From Vanilla planifolia (Eukaryota > Streptophyta > Magnoliopsida > Asparagales > Orchidaceae): a DNA stretch of 64,000 bases. Both the position numbers and the translations under genes were made by a program. Below the pieces are notes generated by a model. That model was not told the origin of the DNA. It made no database searches and saw only the letters and a list, made by a program, of their open reading frames with translations. Below are positions 1-13,600 of this stretch, piece by piece. Position 1 is the stretch's first letter. Every line of letters starts with the position of its first letter. Location of the stretch: contig JAIUJO010000619.1 of assembly GCA_023846275.1 (NCBI GenBank), positions 299,001-363,000 on the forward strand, read 5' to 3'.

Positions 1-1808
1 TTAGGCTTGGTAAGGTTAGAGTTGAGATTAGTAGAGTAGAGTGAAGTAAAGTAAAATAGAGTAGAGAAGAGTAAACCTAATTTAGGCTTGGCTAGGCTAG
101 GCTAGGCTAAGGCAGATTAGAGTTAAGTAGAGTATAATAGAGTAAAGTAGAGGTTAGCTTGGTTAGGCTAGATTAGAGAAAATTAAAGTAGAGTAACGTA
201 GAGTGGAGCAGAAGAGAGTAGAGGAGACTTGATTCGAGCAAAGAAGAGTGGAGCAGAGTAGAGCATAGCATAGTAGGTAGAGGAGAGCACGGTAGAGTAG
301 AGCAGAGAAAAGTAGAGCATAGCAGAGCAGAGTCGAGGAAAGCGAAGCAGAGGAAAGCTAGGTTTGGCTACAGTAGGCTATGTTAGGCTAGGTTAGACTA
401 GAGTAGAGAAGGGTAAAGCTTGGTTAGAGTAAGCTAAACTAGGCTAGGTTAGGGTAGAGTAAAATAGAGTAGAGTAAAGTAGAGTAGTGCTAGGTTTGGT
501 TTGGCTAAGGTAGGTAATGCTAGGCTAGGCCAAGGTAGGCTAGGCAAGGCTAGAGTAGAGTAGAGTAGAGTAGACTAGAGCAGCATATAGTATAGTAGAA
601 TAGAGTAGAGTAGAGTAGGGCTAGGTTAGGCTAGGCTAGGCAAGAGTAGAGAAGAATAGAGTAGAGCATAGCAGAGTAGAGAAGAGTAGAGCATAGCAGA
701 GTAGAGTAGAACAGAGTAGAGCTAGGTTAGGATGGCTAGGCCAGGATAGAGTAGAGTATATTAGAGTAGAGTAGGGTAGAGTAGAACTGATTAGGCAAGG
801 CTATGTTTGGTTAGAGTAGAGTAAATTAGAGTAGAGTAGAGTAGAGTAAAATAGATTTGAGTAGAGTATAGTAAAGTAGAATAGAGTAGAGAAGAGTATA
901 TTAGAGTAAAAAGTAGGCTAAAATATTATTAAGTAAAGTATAGTGGAGTGGAATAAAGTAGTACTTTACTAAGCTAAGAAAGAGAAAAGTAGAGTAAAGT
1001 AGAGTATAGTAGATTAGAGTAGAGTAAAATATAGTCGAGTAGAGTAGAGTAGAGTAGAGCTAGGTTTGGCTTGGCTATGCTTGGCTATGCTAGGCTAAGC
1101 TAGGTTAAGCTAGGCTAGAGTAGAGTTTTGTAAAGTGGAGTAGAGGAGAGCTAGGTCAGGTTAGGATAGGCAAAGCTAGGCTAGGTTAGAGTATAGTAGA
1201 ATAAAATAGAGCAGAGTAGAGCCGAGCTGAGTAGAGTAGAGCTAGGTTAGGAAAGGCTAAGTTAGGCTAAGCAAGAGTGGAGTAGAGTAGAGCAAGGTTA
1301 GGATAGGCTAAGCTAGGCTAAGTTAGAGTAGAGTAGAGTATAATAGAGTATAGTAGAGTATTACGGAGTAGAGTAGAGTAGAGCTTGGTTAGGCTAAGAT
1401 AAGCTAGGCTAGGTTAGGCTAAGTTAGGCTAGTTTAGGCAAGAATAGAGCAGAGTAGAGTAGAGTAGAGAAGAGTAGAGTAGAGTAAGTAGAGTCAAGCT
1501 AGGTCAGGTTAGGCTAGAGTAGAATATAGTAGAGCACAGTAAAGAAGAGTTGAGCATAGTGGAGTAGAGTAGAGCATAACAGAGCAAAGTAGTGAAGAGC
1601 AAAGTAGAGTAGAGCAAGGTTAGGCTATGCTTGGATAGGAAAGGTTGGGCTGGGTTAGGCTAGGTTAGAGTAGAGTAGAGCTAGGTTAGGCTAGGCAAAT
1701 TTAGAGTAAAGTAGAATGGAATAGAGAAGAGTAGAGTAAAGTAGAGTAGGGTAGGATAGAGTAGAGCTTGATTAGGCTAGACTAGGCTAGGTTATAGTAG
1801 AGTAGAGT
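1..1808 (-). repeat. 5-bp satellite, purine-rich orientation
   Basis: Degenerate tandem pentamers TAGAG and TAGGC (reverse complements of CTCTA and GCCTA) fill this stretch, with variants such as TAAAG, TAGGT and GCAGA. It is the same satellite that fills the rest of the window, but inverted: the plus strand here is G/A-rich, and after about 2,232 it is C/T-rich. TAG occurs in every forward frame, so there is no open frame. A cluster rich in AGCAG/AGCAT/GAGGA at about 225-360 is the reverse complement of the CTGCT/CTTTG clusters seen elsewhere. No gene is visible. Confidence 0.93.
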
Positions 1809-2231
1809 AAAGTTAAGAAGAAAGAGAAGAGGGAGAAGAAGAAGTAGAAAGAGAAGAAGAAAGAGAAGTAGAAGAAGAAGAAGAAGAAGATGTAGAAGAA
1901 GTAGAAGAAGAAGAAGGATAGGGCTGAGAAGAAGAAGAAGAAGAGGAGGAAGAAGAAGAAGAAGAAGATGAAGAAGATGAAAAAGAAGTGGTAGAAGAAG
2001 AAGAAGAAAAAGAAAAAGTCGAAGAAAAAAAAGAAGTAGAAGTAGAAGAAGAAGACGATGAACAAGAAGAAGAAGAAGAAGAAGACGAAGAAGAAGAAGA
2101 AGAAGAAGAAGAAGAAGAAGATGAAAGAGAAGAAGAAAAAGATGAAGAAGAAAAAGAAGAGGTGGAGGAAGAAGATGAAGAAGAAGAAGAAGAAGATGAA
2201 GAAGAAGAAGAAAAAGAAGAACAAGAAGAAA
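1809..2231. repeat. GAA-type polypurine tract
   Basis: About 420 bp of almost pure purine on the plus strand, mainly GAAGAA with AAA, GAT and GTA interruptions. It lies exactly where the surrounding satellite flips orientation. One forward frame from 1988 gives a Glu-rich chain and the reverse frames give Phe-rich chains. Both are the expected translation of a trinucleotide repeat and run straight into satellite, so I do not call a gene. Long polypurine/polypyrimidine mirror tracts of this kind are known to form triplex (H-DNA) structures and to be unstable. Confidence 0.95.
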
Positions 2232-3114
2232 ATTACTACTCCACTCTACTCTACCCTACTTTACTCAACTCTACTTTATTCTACTCTAACCTAGCCTAGC
2301 CTAACCTATTGTAGCCTAGCCAATCTTAGGGTACTGTATTCTACTCAACTCCACTCTATTATACTCTTGGCTAGCTTAGCCTAGCATTACTGAGATCTAT
2401 TATATATTGTTCTACTCTGCTCTTCTTTTCTCTGTATTCCTCTACTCTACTCTATCTTAGTATAGCCTAGCCAAGACTATTCTTGCCTACCCTAGCCTAG
2501 CCTTAATCTGCTCTGCTCTACTTTACTCTACTTTACTTTAGCCTATCCTAGCCTAACACAACCTACCTTAGCCTGGCCTAACTCTCTACTACTCTACTCT
2601 ACTTTACTCTATTAATTTCTAGCTTAACTTTGCCTAGCCTAGCCTACCACTACTCTACTCTACTTTATTCTATTCTACACTATTCTATTCTGTTGTTCTC
2701 TACTAAAACCTTATCTACTATACTCTACTCTACTCTATCCTACCTTAGCCTAGCTTAGCAAAACCTAGCTTTGCCTCACCTAGCTTAGCCTTACTCTACT
2801 CTACTCTAGCCATGCCTAACCTAACATAATGTGGCCTTGTCAACCCTATACTACTCTACTCTACTTCACTCTATTACACTCTAGCTTAGCCTAGCTTAGC
2901 ACTACTCTACTTTGCTTTACTCTACATTGCTCTACTCTACTCTGCTCTACTTTACTCTGCTCTACTGTACTTTGCCCTATTGTACTTTGCTCTAACATAA
3001 CCTATCCTAGCTTTAATATACTCTACTCTACTCTACTCTACTCTACTCTTCTCTACTCTTCTCTACACTACTTTATTCTACTATACTATACTCAACCCTA
3101 ACTTAACCAAGCCT

Positions 3115-3185
3115 AACATAGTGTAGCCTAGCTAACCCTATGCTACATTAGTGTACTCTAATTCACTCTATTATACTATAGCCTA
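3115..3185 (+). repeat. Phrase P copy
   Basis: A non-random phrase within the satellite. It runs from ACATAGTGTAGCCTAGC, through a CTATGCTAC step, to a segment close to TTCACTCTATTATACTCTAG. The same order of three anchors recurs at many places in the window, which marks a subrepeat longer than 5 bp. Confidence 0.7.
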
Positions 3186-3910
3186 TCGTGGCCTAATACT
3201 AATCTACTTTACCCTACTCCGCTCTACTCTGCTCTACTTTACTCTGCTTTGCTCTACTCTGTTATGCTCTTCATTACTTTGATCTACTTAGCCTACTCTG
3301 CTATACTTTGCTCTACTTATCATAGCTAGCCTAGCTTGGCCTTGTCTTACTCTACTCTACTCAACTATATTCTACTCTACTAAACTCTACTTACTCTACT
3401 CTATTACTCTACTCTATTATACTCTACTCTACTCTACTTCATTCTACTTTACTCTATTTATTCTTCTAATCTACTTTACTCTACACTAGCTTAGCCTAAC
3501 TTAGCTTAGCTTAGCTTAACTTTACTCTACTATATTCTACACCTCTCTAACCTAGGCTAGCCTTGCCTAACCTAATATTATTTTTTTAATCTTCTCTACT
3601 CTACTTTATTTTAGCTTAGCCAAGCCTAGCATAAACAAATCTAGCCTAGCCCAATCTTACTATACTCTACTATACTCTAATCTAATGTACTCTACTTTAC
3701 TCTATTATACTCTAGCCTAGCCTAGCATTACTCTACTATACTTTATTCTACTCTACTCTACTCTACTCATCTCTACTCTAATCTAATCAACTCTATTATA
3801 CTCTACTCTACCTTCCCTAGCCAATCCTAACTTATCCTAGTCGAGCCTAGCCTAGCCGTACTCTACTCTACTCTTCTCTACTTTATCCTACAATAGACTT
3901 GCCTAACTTA

Positions 3911-3980
3911 ACATAGTGTGGTCGAGCCTATGCTATGCTACTCTAGTTTACTCCACTTCACTATATTACACTCTAGCATA
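3911..3980 (+). repeat. Phrase P copy
   Basis: The same three anchors in order: ACATAGTGTGG, CTATGCTACTC and CTTCACTATATTACACTC. It is followed by CTAGC and then a CTACT field with CTTTG variants, as in other copies. Confidence 0.68.
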
Positions 3981-4261
3981 GCCCAACTTAGCATTACTCT
4001 ACTCCACTCTACTCATTTTTACTCTACTCTACTCTTCCCTACTCTACTCTACTCTATTTTGCTCTTCTTTGCTTTTCTATAGCCTGCTTAACTCTACTTT
4101 ATTATACCCTACTTACACTTCACTATCCTACCCTACCATACCTAACCCTATGTCACTCTACTCTACTCTACTATAGCCTACCCTAACCTTGCCTAGACTA
4201 GCCTAGCCTAGCCTAACCTAGCTCTACACTACTTTACTCTACTCTACTCTACTCTATCCTT

Positions 4262-4365
4262 CTTACACTATCCTACCATGCCCTACCCTACCCTATCCTA
4301 CTTTACCTTACCATACCCTACCATACCCTACCCTACCCTATCCTATCCTATCTTATCCAATCCTA
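4262..4365 (+). repeat. CTACC pentamer island
   Basis: About 20 consecutive CTACC-type pentamers (variants CATAC, CTATC, TTACC) in register with the CTACT and CTAGC arrays on both sides. Unlike later islands, it is not preceded by a GAACC array. Confidence 0.8.
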
Positions 4366-7300
4366 CTATACTCTAATCTATTCTATTCCACTCTAGCCAA
4401 CCCTAGCCTAGCCTAGCCTAACCAAGCTCTATTCTACTTCACTCTATTTTACTCTACTCTACTTTACTGCACTCTACTCTACTCTACTCTACTCTACTAC
4501 ATTCTACTATAGCATAGCTTAGCTTAGCCTACCCAAACCCTGCTCTACTCTACTGTACTATATGCTACTCTACATTACTCTGCCCGACCTTACGCTAGCC
4601 TAAGCTATTGTACTCTACTCTACCCTATCCTCTTCTTCTCTCCTCTCTATTCCTCTCCTTTACTCTCCTCTACTCTTCTCTGCTTTTCTCTACTCTGCTT
4701 TACTATGATTTGCTCTACTCTACTCTGCTTTGCTTTTCTCTACCCTACACTTCTCTACTCTACTCTACTCTAACTTTTCCTAAGTTAACTTACCCTACCC
4801 TAGCTTACCCTACCTTATCCTATGATACTATACTCTACTCTATTCTAATTTACTCTATTTTACTCTACTTTAATCTACTCTACTCTACTTTAGCCTAAGC
4901 TAGCCTAGCTAAGCATAGCCTAGCCTAGCCTTGCTAAACTTAGCTCTACCCTACACTACTCTACTCTGTTATACTCAACTCTACTAAACTCAACTCTACT
5001 CTACACTACTTAACTCTACTCTGTCCAACCCTACTCTACTCTATTCTACTCTAACCTACTATGCCCTACCTTACCCTACACTACCCTACCTTACCTTACC
5101 TACCTTACTCTATCCTACCATACCCTACTCTACCCTGCTCTTGTCTACTTTACTCTACTAAATTCTACTCTACTCTGGCCTAGGCTTGCCTAGCATAGCC
5201 AAGCTTAGCCTAGCATTACTTAGCCTAGCCTAGTCTAGCTTAACCAAGCTCTACTCTACTCAAATCTACTATAATCTTCTCTATTATACTCTACTTTACC
5301 ATATTCTACTTTAGCTTATCCTATCTTAGCCTAGCCTAGCCTAGCACAGCTTAACTTAGCCTAGCCTAGCCAACCTCTTCTCTGCTCTACTTTACTCTAC
5401 TCTATAATATTATACTCAACTATACTCTTCCCTTACTTACCCTACCCTGTCTTGCCCTACCTTACCAAACCCTTTTTGTCTCTACCTTACCATACCCTAC
5501 TATACTCTACTCTACTCTACTCTAATATACTATATTCTACTCTACTCTATTCCACTCTACTCTAGCCTAGCCTAGCCTAACCTACCCCTACTTAGCCTTA
5601 CCTAGCATAGCCTAACCTTTCTCTACTCCACTCCACTATACTCTGCTTAACTGTACTCTACTCTACTCTACTCTACTCTACTCAACTCTACTCTACTCTA
5701 CTATACTGTACTCTACTCTACTATACTACTCTACTCTAACCTACCATACCTCACCCCACCCTATGCCACCTGATGTTACTCTACTCTATTTTGCTTATGT
5801 CTAGTCTAGTCTACTCTACTTTATTGTACTCTATCCTACTATACCCTACCCCAACCTATCCTACTCTATGCTACTGTACTCTACTCTACTCAACTCTACA
5901 TTACTCTACTTAACTCTACTCTACTTAACTCTACTCTACTCTACTATACTCTAGTCTTCTTTGTCTTACACTACTTTACTCTACTATACTCTACTTTACT
6001 ACGCACTATTGTACTCTACTCCGTTCTACTCAAATCTACTCTACTTTCCTATACTATACTATACTCTACACTACTCTACTCTAGTTTACCTAAGCCTAGT
6101 CCAAGCCTAGCCTAGCATAATTTAACACTACTTTAATATACTCTACTTTACTCTACCCAACCCTACTCTATCATTATCCTACCATGCTTTATCTTACCCA
6201 ACCCTAACCTACCCTACACTACCCTACCTACTCTTCTCTTCTCTAATCTACTCTACTCTACTATACTCTGCTCTAATTTACCCTACCCTAAATAAGCCTA
6301 GGCTTGCTCTACTCAACTCTGCTCTACTCTATCATACTCTAACCTAACCTAGCCTAACATAGTGTAGCTTAGCAAAGCCTAAGTTTATCTTATTCTACTC
6401 TATTATACTTTGCTCTACTCTACTCTTTCTTACCCTAAACTTCTCTACTTTTCTCTGCTCTACTCAACTATTCTAGACTCAACTCTTCTCTACTCTGCTC
6501 TACTCTACTCTACTCTACTAAGATTTGCTCTTCTCTACTCTATTCTACTCTACTCTACTTTACTCTACTCTATTCTACCTTACCCTACCCTACCCTACCC
6601 TATGTTACTCTACTCTACTATACTCTACTCTACTCTCCTCCAGCATACTCTAGCCAAGCCTAACCTAGCCTAGCCTAATTTAGCTCTGCTCTACTCTAGT
6701 CTACTCTACTCTACTCAACACTATTTTACCCTACCTTACCCTACCTTACCCTGTCGTACCCTCCTTACCCTACTCGACTCTTCTTTACTCTAGCCTGCAT
6801 AAGCCTATCCTATTCTAACCAAGTGTAGCCTTCTTAGCCTAGCCTAATTGAGCTCTACTATACCCCACTCTACTCTACTATACTCTACTTTATTATACTC
6901 CACTCTACTCTATTCTACTCTATCCTACTCAACCCTACCCTACCAAATGATACTATACCTACCCTACCCTACCTTATGCTACTCTGCTCTACTCAACTCA
7001 ATAATACTCTACTCTACTCTATTCTACTCTATTCTAGCTTATCCTTGCCTACCCATGCCTAGCTTAGCCTTGCCTAACCTTTCTTTTCCTAGCTTAGCCT
7101 AACCTAACCTAGCTCTACTCTATAATGATCTATGCTACTCTACTCCACTCTATTCTACTTTAGCCTAGCCTAGCCTAACATTACTCTACTCTACTCTATT
7201 CTACCTTGCCTTATATTACCCTATCCTATCTTATGTTGTTCTACTCTATTCTACTCTAACACACACCACTCTACTCTACTGTACTCCACTATACTCTAAC

Positions 7301-7847
7301 CAACCAAAGCTTTGCCTAGCCTAGCCAAGCCAAGCCTTGCCTTGTCTTGTTAAGCCTAACCTAGCCTAGCCTAACTAAGCTAATTCTACTCCACTCCACT
7401 CTACATTACTTTACTTTATTCTACTCAACTCTACTCTACTCTACTATACTCTACTCTACTCTACTCTATCCTACTATATGCTACTCTACTCTACTATACT
7501 CTTATCAATTTTACTCTACTCTACACTACTCTAATTAACTCTACTTTACTCAACTCAAATCTACTATACTCTACTCTACTACTCTGCTATACTGTACTCT
7601 ACTCTAATTTACTCTACTCTAATCTACTCTACTCTATTCCACTCTACTTTACTCTACTCTACCATACTCTACTATACTCTACTCTACTTTACTCTACTCT
7701 ACTCTTCTTTACTCTAATCTAATCTATATCACAATATTTTAGCTTAGCTTAGCTTAGCCTAGCCTAACCCTACCAAGCCTTACTCTACTTTTTTATTCTC
7801 TACTTTACTCTATTCTACTCTACATTTCTCTAATCTAGCTTAACCTA

Positions 7848-7915
7848 ACATAGTGTAGCCTAGCTAACTCTAAGCTACTCTACTATACTCTACTCACTCT
7901 ATTATACTCTAGCTT
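7848..7915 (+). repeat. Phrase P copy
   Basis: Starts with ACATAGTGTAGCCTAGC and ends with CTCACTCTATTATACTCTAG; the middle CTAAGCTAC step is slightly changed. Confidence 0.7.
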
Positions 7916-8165
7916 AGCTTAGCCTAGCCAACAACTACTCTACTCTGCTTTACACTACCCTACTATACTCTGCTCTTCTCTACTCTACTCTGCTGTTCCC
8001 TACTCTACTATACTCTGCTCGTCTCTTCTCTAATTTACTCTAGCTTAGCTTAACCAAGCATAGTGTAGCCTAACCTAACCTAACCTAACTTTGTCTTGCC
8101 TAACTCTACTCCACTATACTCTATTCTAGTATAGCCTAGCCATGTCTAACCTAGCTTAACTTTAC

Positions 8166-8285
8166 TTTACTCTACTCTACCCAAACCTACCCTACCTTAC
8201 CTTACAATACCAAACATTACCATGCCCTACCATACCCTACCCTTCCCTACCCTTCCTTATCTTACCCTATCCTAACTTATGCTAC
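8166..8285 (+). repeat. CTACC pentamer island
   Basis: A run of CTACC, CTTAC and CATAC pentamers that ends at a TTATGCTACTCTAC step into CTACT pentamers. That step is the usual boundary phrase in this satellite. Confidence 0.8.
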
Positions 8286-8856
8286 TCTACACTACACAAC
8301 TCTATTGTACTCTACTCTGCTCTATTCTAGCCTAGCCTAGCTTAGCCTTGCTTAGCCTTACCTAGCCTAACATAGCCAAACCTAGCTCTACTCTACTATC
8401 CTTTCCTTTACTCTACTCTACTCTACTATACCCTACCCTACCATATACTATCCTACTCTACTCTATCCTATCTTACCAACCCTTCTCTACCCTGCCCTAT
8501 CCTATGCTACTCTATCATATTTTATTATACTCAACTCGACTTTACTTTACTTTAATCTAGCATAACCTAACCTTAAATTACGTAGCCTGGCCTGGCCTAG
8601 CCTAGCCTTCTACTACTCTACTCTACTCTATTGTATTCTAGTCTAGCTTTGCCTATCCTAGCATAACATTATTTTACTCTAATCTACTCCACTCTACTAT
8701 ATTCTTCTCTACTTTATTCTAATCTTTTCTATTCTACTCTACTCTATCCTACCATAGCCTAGTCTAGCCTTATCTTACTTAACCTAACTTAGTATAGTGT
8801 AGCTTTACTCTACTTTACTCTTCTTTACTCTACTCTACTCTACCCTAGGCTAGCCT

Positions 8857-8930
8857 ACATAGTGTAGCCCAGCCAAGCCTAGCTCTATACAACTCTACTC
8901 TACTCTACCTCACTCTATTATACTCTAGCC
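8857..8930 (+). repeat. Phrase P copy
   Basis: Contains ACATAGTGTAGCCCAGCC and ends with CCTCACTCTATTATACTCTA. A CTACT field with CTTCT variants follows. Confidence 0.7.
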
Positions 8931-10689
8931 TAACCTAGCATTACTCTACTCTTCTCATTAACTCTTCTCTACTCTCTTCTCTTCTATTCTATTTTGCTAC
9001 TCTCTCAACTACCATTCTCTTATTTGCTCTACTCTGCTTTGGTCTATTCTACTCTACTCTACTCTACTCGATTTTGTTATACTCTACTTTGCTCTGCTCA
9101 ACTCTGCTTTACTCTATTATACTTTACTCTAGCCTAGCCTAGGCTAGCTTAGCCTATCTAACTTAACAAATCTTAGCTCAGGCCAACCTTACTCTACTCT
9201 GCTCCACTCTACTCTATTTTACTCTACTCTACTTTACTATAGTCTGTTCTACTCTACTCTACTATATTTTATTATATTCTAGCTTAGTCTAACCTAACTT
9301 AGGCCTACACTACACTATTCTACTTTATTCTATTCTAGCCTAACTTGACGTAGCCTGGCATTATTTTATTCTACTCTACTCTACTCTACTCTACTCTACT
9401 CGACTTTACCGTACTCTATTCTACTATACTCAACTCTACTCTAGCCTAGCATAACCTAGCCTAACTTAACCTAACCTTGCCTAGACTAACCCAACCTTAC
9501 TCTTCTCTACTCTGCTCAATAATACACAAATTTTCTTTACTCTACTTTCTTCTATTTGAGCCTAACCTTGTCTAATGTGGCTCTATCCTACTCTACTCCA
9601 CTCTACTCTACTCTAGCCTAAGCTAGCCTAGCTTAACCTAGAATTATTTTACTCTACTCTACTCTAGCCTATCCTAGCTTATCCTAAAATAGCAATGCCT
9701 AGCCTAGCCTAACCTAACTTTACTCTACTTTATTTTACTATACTCTACTCTACTCTAGCTTAACCTAGCCAAACATCCCCTAGCCTTATGCTACTCTACT
9801 TTACTTTACATTAGCTAAGCCTAGCCTAGCACTAGGCATCTCTATTTTACTCTACTGCTTTTTTACTATTCTCTATTCTATTTTAATTTATTCTAATCTA
9901 CTCTACTCTATCCTGTCCTAGCTTAGCCTAACTTAGCTTAGCCTAGCCTAACTTAGACTAGCATCACCATACTTTACTCAACTCTATTATTCTCTACTTT
10001 ACCCTATTCCAATCTAATCAAACATAACCTAGTCGAATCCTAGCCAAACTAAGCTTTATTTTATTCTACTATACTCTATATCACTCTATTATGCTCTAGC
10101 TAGCCTAACCTAGCACTACTCTATTATACTCTACTCTCTTATGCTCTGCTCTTCTTTCCTCTACTTTACTTTGCTCTAAATTTCTCTACTCTATTCCACT
10201 TTGCTTTACTCTACTTTACACTTCTCTACTCTACTCTTCTCTACTCTTTTCTACTTTGCTCTACTCTGCTTTGCTCAACTTCATCTTATTCTACTCTACT
10301 CTACTCTACTATACTGTACTCTAGCCTTACCTAGCCTGGCCAAACTTAACCTAGCCTAACCTAGCCTTACTCTTCTCTACTCTACTCTGCTTTTTTCTAA
10401 TCTATCTAATTTAAGCTTAACTTTTCCTTATGTTACTTTACTCTACTTTAGCTTAGGCTAGCTTAGCATAACTTAGGATTATTTTATTATACACTACTCT
10501 ACTATACTCTACTCTACTCTAACCTAATCTACTCTACTCTACTCTATCCTATCCCACTTTAGCTTAGCCTAGCCTAACCTAGCTTAGCCTAGCCTAACCT
10601 AACCTAGCCTAGCCTCACTCTACTCTACTCTACTCTATTCTACTCTATTCTATCATACTCTATTCTACTATACTCTAGCTTAGCCTTAG

Positions 10690-13600
10690 TCAAACATAGA
10701 TAACCTAGCCCTATGCTACTCTACTCAACTCTATTTTCACTCTATTATACTCTACCCTATCTTAACACTACTCTACTCTACTCTACTCTATTTTGCTATA
10801 CTCTACTTTGCCCAACTTTGCTCAACTCTACTTTACTCTACTCTACTCTCCTCTACTCTCACAAAGCTTAGCCTAGCCTATTCCAACCTAACCTAGCCCA
10901 GACTAACTCGACTCTAGTCTACTCTACCTTAACTTAGCCTAGCATAGCCTTGCCTAACCTAGCCTAACCTAACTCTACTCTACTCTACTCTACCCTACCC
11001 AACCTTACCTTATCGTACAGCACCGTACCTTACTATGCCCTACCCTACCCAATCCTACCCTACCTTTCCCAACCGTGCCCTACCCTACCCTACTCTACTC
11101 GAGTCTACTCTACTCAGCACTACTCTACTCTACTCTACTTTATTATACAATACTTTACTCTACTCTACTCTAGCCTACCCTAGCCTAACATAACCTAGCC
11201 TAGCGTTACTTAGCCTAGCCTAGCCTAGGCTAATCTACCTCTACTCTACTCTACTATGCTCTACTCAACTCTACTCTACCCTACTCTTCTCTTCTCTACT
11301 CTACTCTACTCAACTCTACCATACTTTAGCCTAACCAAGCCTAGCCTAGCCTAACCTAGCTCAACTCTACTATATTCTGTCGTACACTACCCTATCCTAT
11401 CATACCCTTCCCTACCTTACGCTACTCTACCTTACCATACCCTAATCAACCATACTATACTCTACTCGACTCTACTCTAGCCTACCTCAACCTTATATAA
11501 TCTGGCCTAACCTAGCCTAGCCTTTCTTAGTCTAACCTAGACCAATCAAGCTCTACTCAACTCTACTCTACTCTATTCTACTCTACCCTACCCTACCCTA
11601 TCATACCCTATCCTATCTTATGCTACTCTACCCTACCCTACCCTAATCTAAAATACTCTACTCTACTTGACTCTACTCTAGCCTACCATAGCCTTACTTA
11701 ATCTAGCCTAACATAACCTAGCATTTCTTAGTCTAGCCTGGACCAATCAAGCTCTACTCAACTCTACATTACTCTACTCTACTCTACCTTACTCTACCCT
11801 TCCCTATCCTATCCTATCATATCCCACTTTACCCTACCCTACCCCTCCTTTCCAAACCCTACCTTACTAAACGCTATTATACTCTACAATATTCTACTCT
11901 ACTCTACTTTAGCCCACCCTAGCCTAGCATAGCCAAACTCATCTCAATTCTACTCTACTCTAGTTTAACCTGACCTAGCCAAGCTTAGCTTTATGCTATT
12001 CTACTCAACTTAACTTCACTATATTATACTCTAGCCTGGTCTAGTACTACTCTACTCTACACTACTCTTGCCTACTCTACTCTACTCTACTCTATTCTTC
12101 TCATCTCTACTCTATTCTGCTCTACTCTACTCTACTTTACTTAGCCAAGCCGAGCTTAGCTCTATTATACTCTAATATTCTCTACTCTCCTCTCCTCTAC
12201 CCTACCCTAACTTACTCTTCCCTATCATTCAATATTTTATACCTTACCTTACCCTACATTATGCTATGATACATTACTCTACACTACTCTACTCAACTCT
12301 ACTCTACCTTACCCTACTCTACCCTACTCTACTCTACTTTGCTTTACTCTTCTCTTCTCTACTTTACTCTACTCTAGTCTACTCTACTCTATTATATTCT
12401 ACTCTACTCTACTCGAATCTTATCTACTCTAATCTAATCTACTCTACTCTTGCCTATTATAACCTAGCTTAGCCTTAATCTACTCTATTATACTCTACTC
12501 TACTCTACTCTAGCTGAGCCTTACATAGTTGAGCCTAGGAAATCTTATGCTACTTTGCTTAACTCTACTTCTATCTACTATGCTGTATCCTAGCCTAGCT
12601 CAGCATAACTCTACTCCACTCTATTCTACTCTTCTCTACTTTGTTCTACCCTACTCTTTCGTGCTCTACTCTACTATGATCTTCTCTCCTCCACTCTAGC
12701 TTTCCTTAGCCTTGTCTAGCTTAGCTTTGCCTAACATAACCTAACCTAGACTAACCCCACTCTACTATACTTTATGCAACTCTACTCTACTCCACTCTAC
12801 TCTACCCTACTCTAGTCAAGAATCACATAGCCTAGCCTAACCTTACTTATCCTAACTCTACTCTACTCTACTCAGCTTGACCATACATAACTATGCCCTA
12901 TCCTACCCTTCCCTACTTTATCCTCCCTTACACTATCATACCCTACCCACTTTATTCTTCTCTATTCTATTCTTCTCTACTCTAATTTACTCTAACAATT
13001 CTTACCCTAACCTAGCCTAGCTTAGCCTAATGTAGCTCTACTCTACTCTCCTTTACTATACTCTAGTCTATGCCACTCTACTCTATCCTAGCCCAGCTTA
13101 ACCTAACATGCTTTACTCTACCTTACTCTACTCCACTCTACTCTACTCTACTATACTCTACCTTACTCTACTCTACTCTGCTCTACTCCACTCTAAACTA
13201 CTCTACTTTAATTTACTTTACTCTATTCTACTTGACTCTACTTTACTATACTCTACTTTACTATACTCTAATCTACTTTACTTTACACTACTCTACTCAT
13301 CTTTACTCTACTCTACTTTTCTCTGCTCTACTCTATACTACTCTACTCTACTATATTATACTCTATCATAGCCCAACCTAGCCTAGCCTAACCAAGCTCT
13401 AATCTACTCTACTTACTCTACTCTACTCTACTACTAAAACCTATACTATCTTGTGCTACTCTATTATACTATCTTTTCTTCTACTCTACACTCCTCTTTT
13501 CCTCTTTCCTCTGCTCTGCCCTCTCTGCTCTCCTCTAGCTTAAACTAGCCTAACCTAGCTCTACTCTAATCTAATCTGCTCTACTCTACTCTAACAACTC

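Larger units (their letters stand above)
2232..10690 (+). repeat. 5-bp satellite field (CTACT/CTAGC), pyrimidine orientation
   Basis: About 8.5 kb of CTACT pentamers interrupted every 50-150 bp by short CTAGC runs, with occasional CTACC islands (about 4,262-4,365 and 8,166-8,285) and CTCTG/CTTTG clusters (about 2,920-3,000; 3,220-3,330; 8,990-9,110). No GAACC array and no AT-rich block occurs here, unlike the later units, so its place in the larger composite repeat is unclear. A recurring longer phrase (listed separately) occurs at least four times. No gene, RNA or promoter is visible. Confidence 0.9.

Noticed and set aside
1988..2299. Glu-rich frame over the GAA tract, and the Phe-rich frame on the other strand
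   Set aside because: Both are direct products of trinucleotide repeats and run into satellite; no conserved domain is visible.
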